Shown: positions 62,884-64,000 of the stretch, piece by piece
Position numbering within the stretch: the first letter of the stretch is position 1
How the letters are laid out: every line of letters begins with the position of its first letter
Assembly (NCBI RefSeq): GCF_900110995.1
Contig: NZ_FOJF01000003.1
Span: forward strand, 186,001 to 250,000
DNA length: 64,000 bases
Origin: Chitinophaga sp. YR573
GTDB lineage: Bacteria > Bacteroidota > Bacteroidia > Chitinophagales > Chitinophagaceae
Direction: 5' to 3'
Position numbers and translations under genes: made by a program
The notes under the pieces: generated by a model
The model's database searches: none
What the model saw: only the letters and a program-made list of their open reading frames with translations
What the model was told of the DNA's origin: nothing

Positions 62884-64000
62884 ATGAGCCACACATCATT
62901 TTTTAGAAAGCAAAGCTTTCTGGTTATCCTTTTATGCCTGTTCGCAGGGGTAGCGCTTGCGCAGCGAACTGTTACCGGTAAGGTTGCAGATGCCGCAGAT
63001 GGCAGTGGTCTGCCGGGCGTGAATGTTACTGTGCCAGGCACCAGCGTTGGTGCAACTACAGATGGTAGCGGGCATTTTAAGCTCACCGTGCCAGATGCAG
63101 GTAAAACGCTTTCCTTCTCTTTCCTGGGTTACCAGGCACAGACAGTTACTATTGGTGAGCAGACAGTGATCAATGTATCCCTGCAGGCTACTTCCAAAGG
63201 ACTGGGAGAGGTAGTGGTAGTAGGTTATGGTGTACAGAACCGCCGGGACGTTACCGGTACCATCTCCACTATTAAAGGATCAGATATCAAAAACCTGCCC
63301 GTGAGCGATGCCGCTCAGGCGATACAGGGTAAAGTGAGTGGCGTGGATATCGTTCGTTCAGACGGATCTCCCGGAACTGAACCTGCTATCCGTATCCGCG
63401 GTACAGGTACTATCAACAATGCAGATCCGCTGGTAATCATCGACGGGGTACCTGCAACAGGATTAAGTGATGTGAGTCCTAATGACATCGCCTCCATGGA
63501 AATCCTGAAAGATGCATCTTCTTCTGCGATCTATGGTACACGTGCTGCGAATGGTGTGATCATCATTACTACTAAAAGAGGCGGGTATGGCGAAAAACTG
63601 AAAACATCTTTTAATATATATAAAGGCGTGTCCAATGTACGCCGCTATATTCCTTTACTGACTGCTCCTGAACTGGTGCAGCTGAAGCAGGAACGTTATA
63701 CAAACGACGGTGTTCCTATTAATACTTTCTGGCAGGACCCTTACTATGCGGTACAGCGTACCGACTGGCAAAAGGCGCTGCTGCGTTCCGGTCAGACTAC
63801 CAACGCTGATGTGAGCTTACGTGGTGGTAATGCTACTTCCAATTATCTTTTCAGTGGTGGTTATTACGATGAAAAAGGGTTGATCGAGAATACCTATTTC
63901 AAACGTTACAGCGTGCGTATCAACTCCGAACATAAGATCGGTAAACGCGTGAAAGTAGGAGAGAACCTGCAGCTGACCTACAGACAGTCAGAAGGACAGG
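62884..64000 (+). CDS. SusC/RagA-type TonB-dependent receptor, N-terminal part (cut by window edge)
   Basis: The first 372 codons of a receptor. The signal peptide ends at VALAQ (residue 26). The carboxypeptidase-like domain follows (VTGKVADAADGSGLPGVNV, FSFLGYQAQTV), then the plug (LGEVVVVGYGVQNRRDVTG, IRIRGTGTINNADPLVIIDG near residue 182, SAIYGTRAANGVIIITTKRG). The barrel begins before the window ends. There is no STN domain. A SusD partner is expected beyond the right edge. Unlike the other receptors here its plug carries the full LVIIDGVPATG form. Confidence 0.94.
   Translation, partial: MSHTSFFRKQSFLVILLCLFAGVALAQRTVTGKVADAADGSGLPGVNVTVPGTSVGATTDGSGHFKLTVPDAGKTLSFSFLGYQAQTVTIGEQTVINVSLQATSKGLGEVVVVGYGVQNRRDVTGTISTIKGSDIKNLPVSDAAQAIQGKVSGVDIVRSDGSPGTEPAIRIRGTGTINNADPLVIIDGVPATGLSDVSPNDIASMEILKDASSSAIYGTRAANGVIIITTKRGGYGEKLKTSFNIYKGVSNVRRYIPLLTAPELVQLKQERYTNDGVPINTFWQDPYYAVQRTDWQKALLRSGQTTNADVSLRGGNATSNYLFSGGYYDEKGLIENTYFKRYSVRINSEHKIGKRVKVGENLQLTYRQSEGQ

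Noticed and set aside
1-64000. tRNA, rRNA, CRISPR or replication-origin features
   Set aside because: None could be recognised by eye; a covariance-model scan would be decisive.

Overview
The window looks like chromosomal DNA of a Bacteroidota bacterium, most likely a Chitinophagaceae member close to Chitinophaga. The reasons are four SusC-type receptors (one cut by the window edge) and three SusD-type lipoproteins, two ECF sigma/FecR pairs, a CHU_C-type (type IX secretion) C-terminal domain, an exosortase N system, Bacteroidota -7 boxes of the form TAnnTTTG, and no obvious purine-rich Shine-Dalgarno sites. No rRNA, tRNA, CRISPR array or intact insertion sequence was recognised. This placement is an inference from gene content.

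Layout. 1-13.3 kb: the start of a secreted carbohydrate-binding protein (minus strand), an orphan lipoprotein, then two nutrient-uptake loci: SusC/SusD (2.3-7.2 kb) and SusC/SusD/DUF3823 (7.6-13.3 kb). 13.3-20.9 kb: a REP-like nested hairpin element, a large M43-type secreted metalloprotease, an unrecognised gene, a PAS histidine kinase with a single-domain response regulator, a DUF3820 gene and a second copy of the hairpin element. 20.9-23.4 kb: fabF and a TetR regulator, divergent from a DinB-fold gene across a palindromic operator. 23.4-29.8 kb (minus strand): a tight six-gene cluster, DUF427 - flavin disulfide reductase - ABC ATPase - permease/binding-protein fusion - egtB - egtD. It appears to join ergothioneine synthesis, uptake of ergothioneine or a similar betaine, and possibly redox recycling. 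The binding domain of the fusion protein appears circularly permuted, which is the most unusual single observation here.

29.8-35.2 kb: an Rpn-type nuclease/transposase and the decayed tail of a relative, then the exosortase N pair: a VIT-domain membrane protein ending in a PEP-type sorting tail, and its sortase, behind two identical-type palindromes. 35.3-42.4 kb (plus strand): ECF sigma, FecR, STN-type TonB receptor and GH3 glucosidase. 42.6-50.7 kb (minus strand): ECF sigma, FecR, STN-type SusC, SusD, DUF1735. This locus is flanked by two homologous copies of a SusC leader, one of which leads only into an 11-codon stub. 51-57.6 kb: a lipoprotein and a 1900-residue alpha-2-macroglobulin-like protein with a SusC-type carboxypeptidase-like plus plug module inserted. 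57.6-60.7 kb: a copper module (metal-binding AraC regulator, CopA ATPase, small metallochaperone). 60.8-64 kb: small envelope proteins, a DTASF-repeat protein and the start of another SusC.

Likely working logic: the SusC/D loci import glycans or other oligomers across the outer membrane, two of them under sigma/anti-sigma control. The central region handles thiol chemistry, fatty acid elongation and envelope protein sorting. All function calls are by motif reading only; no database search was run.
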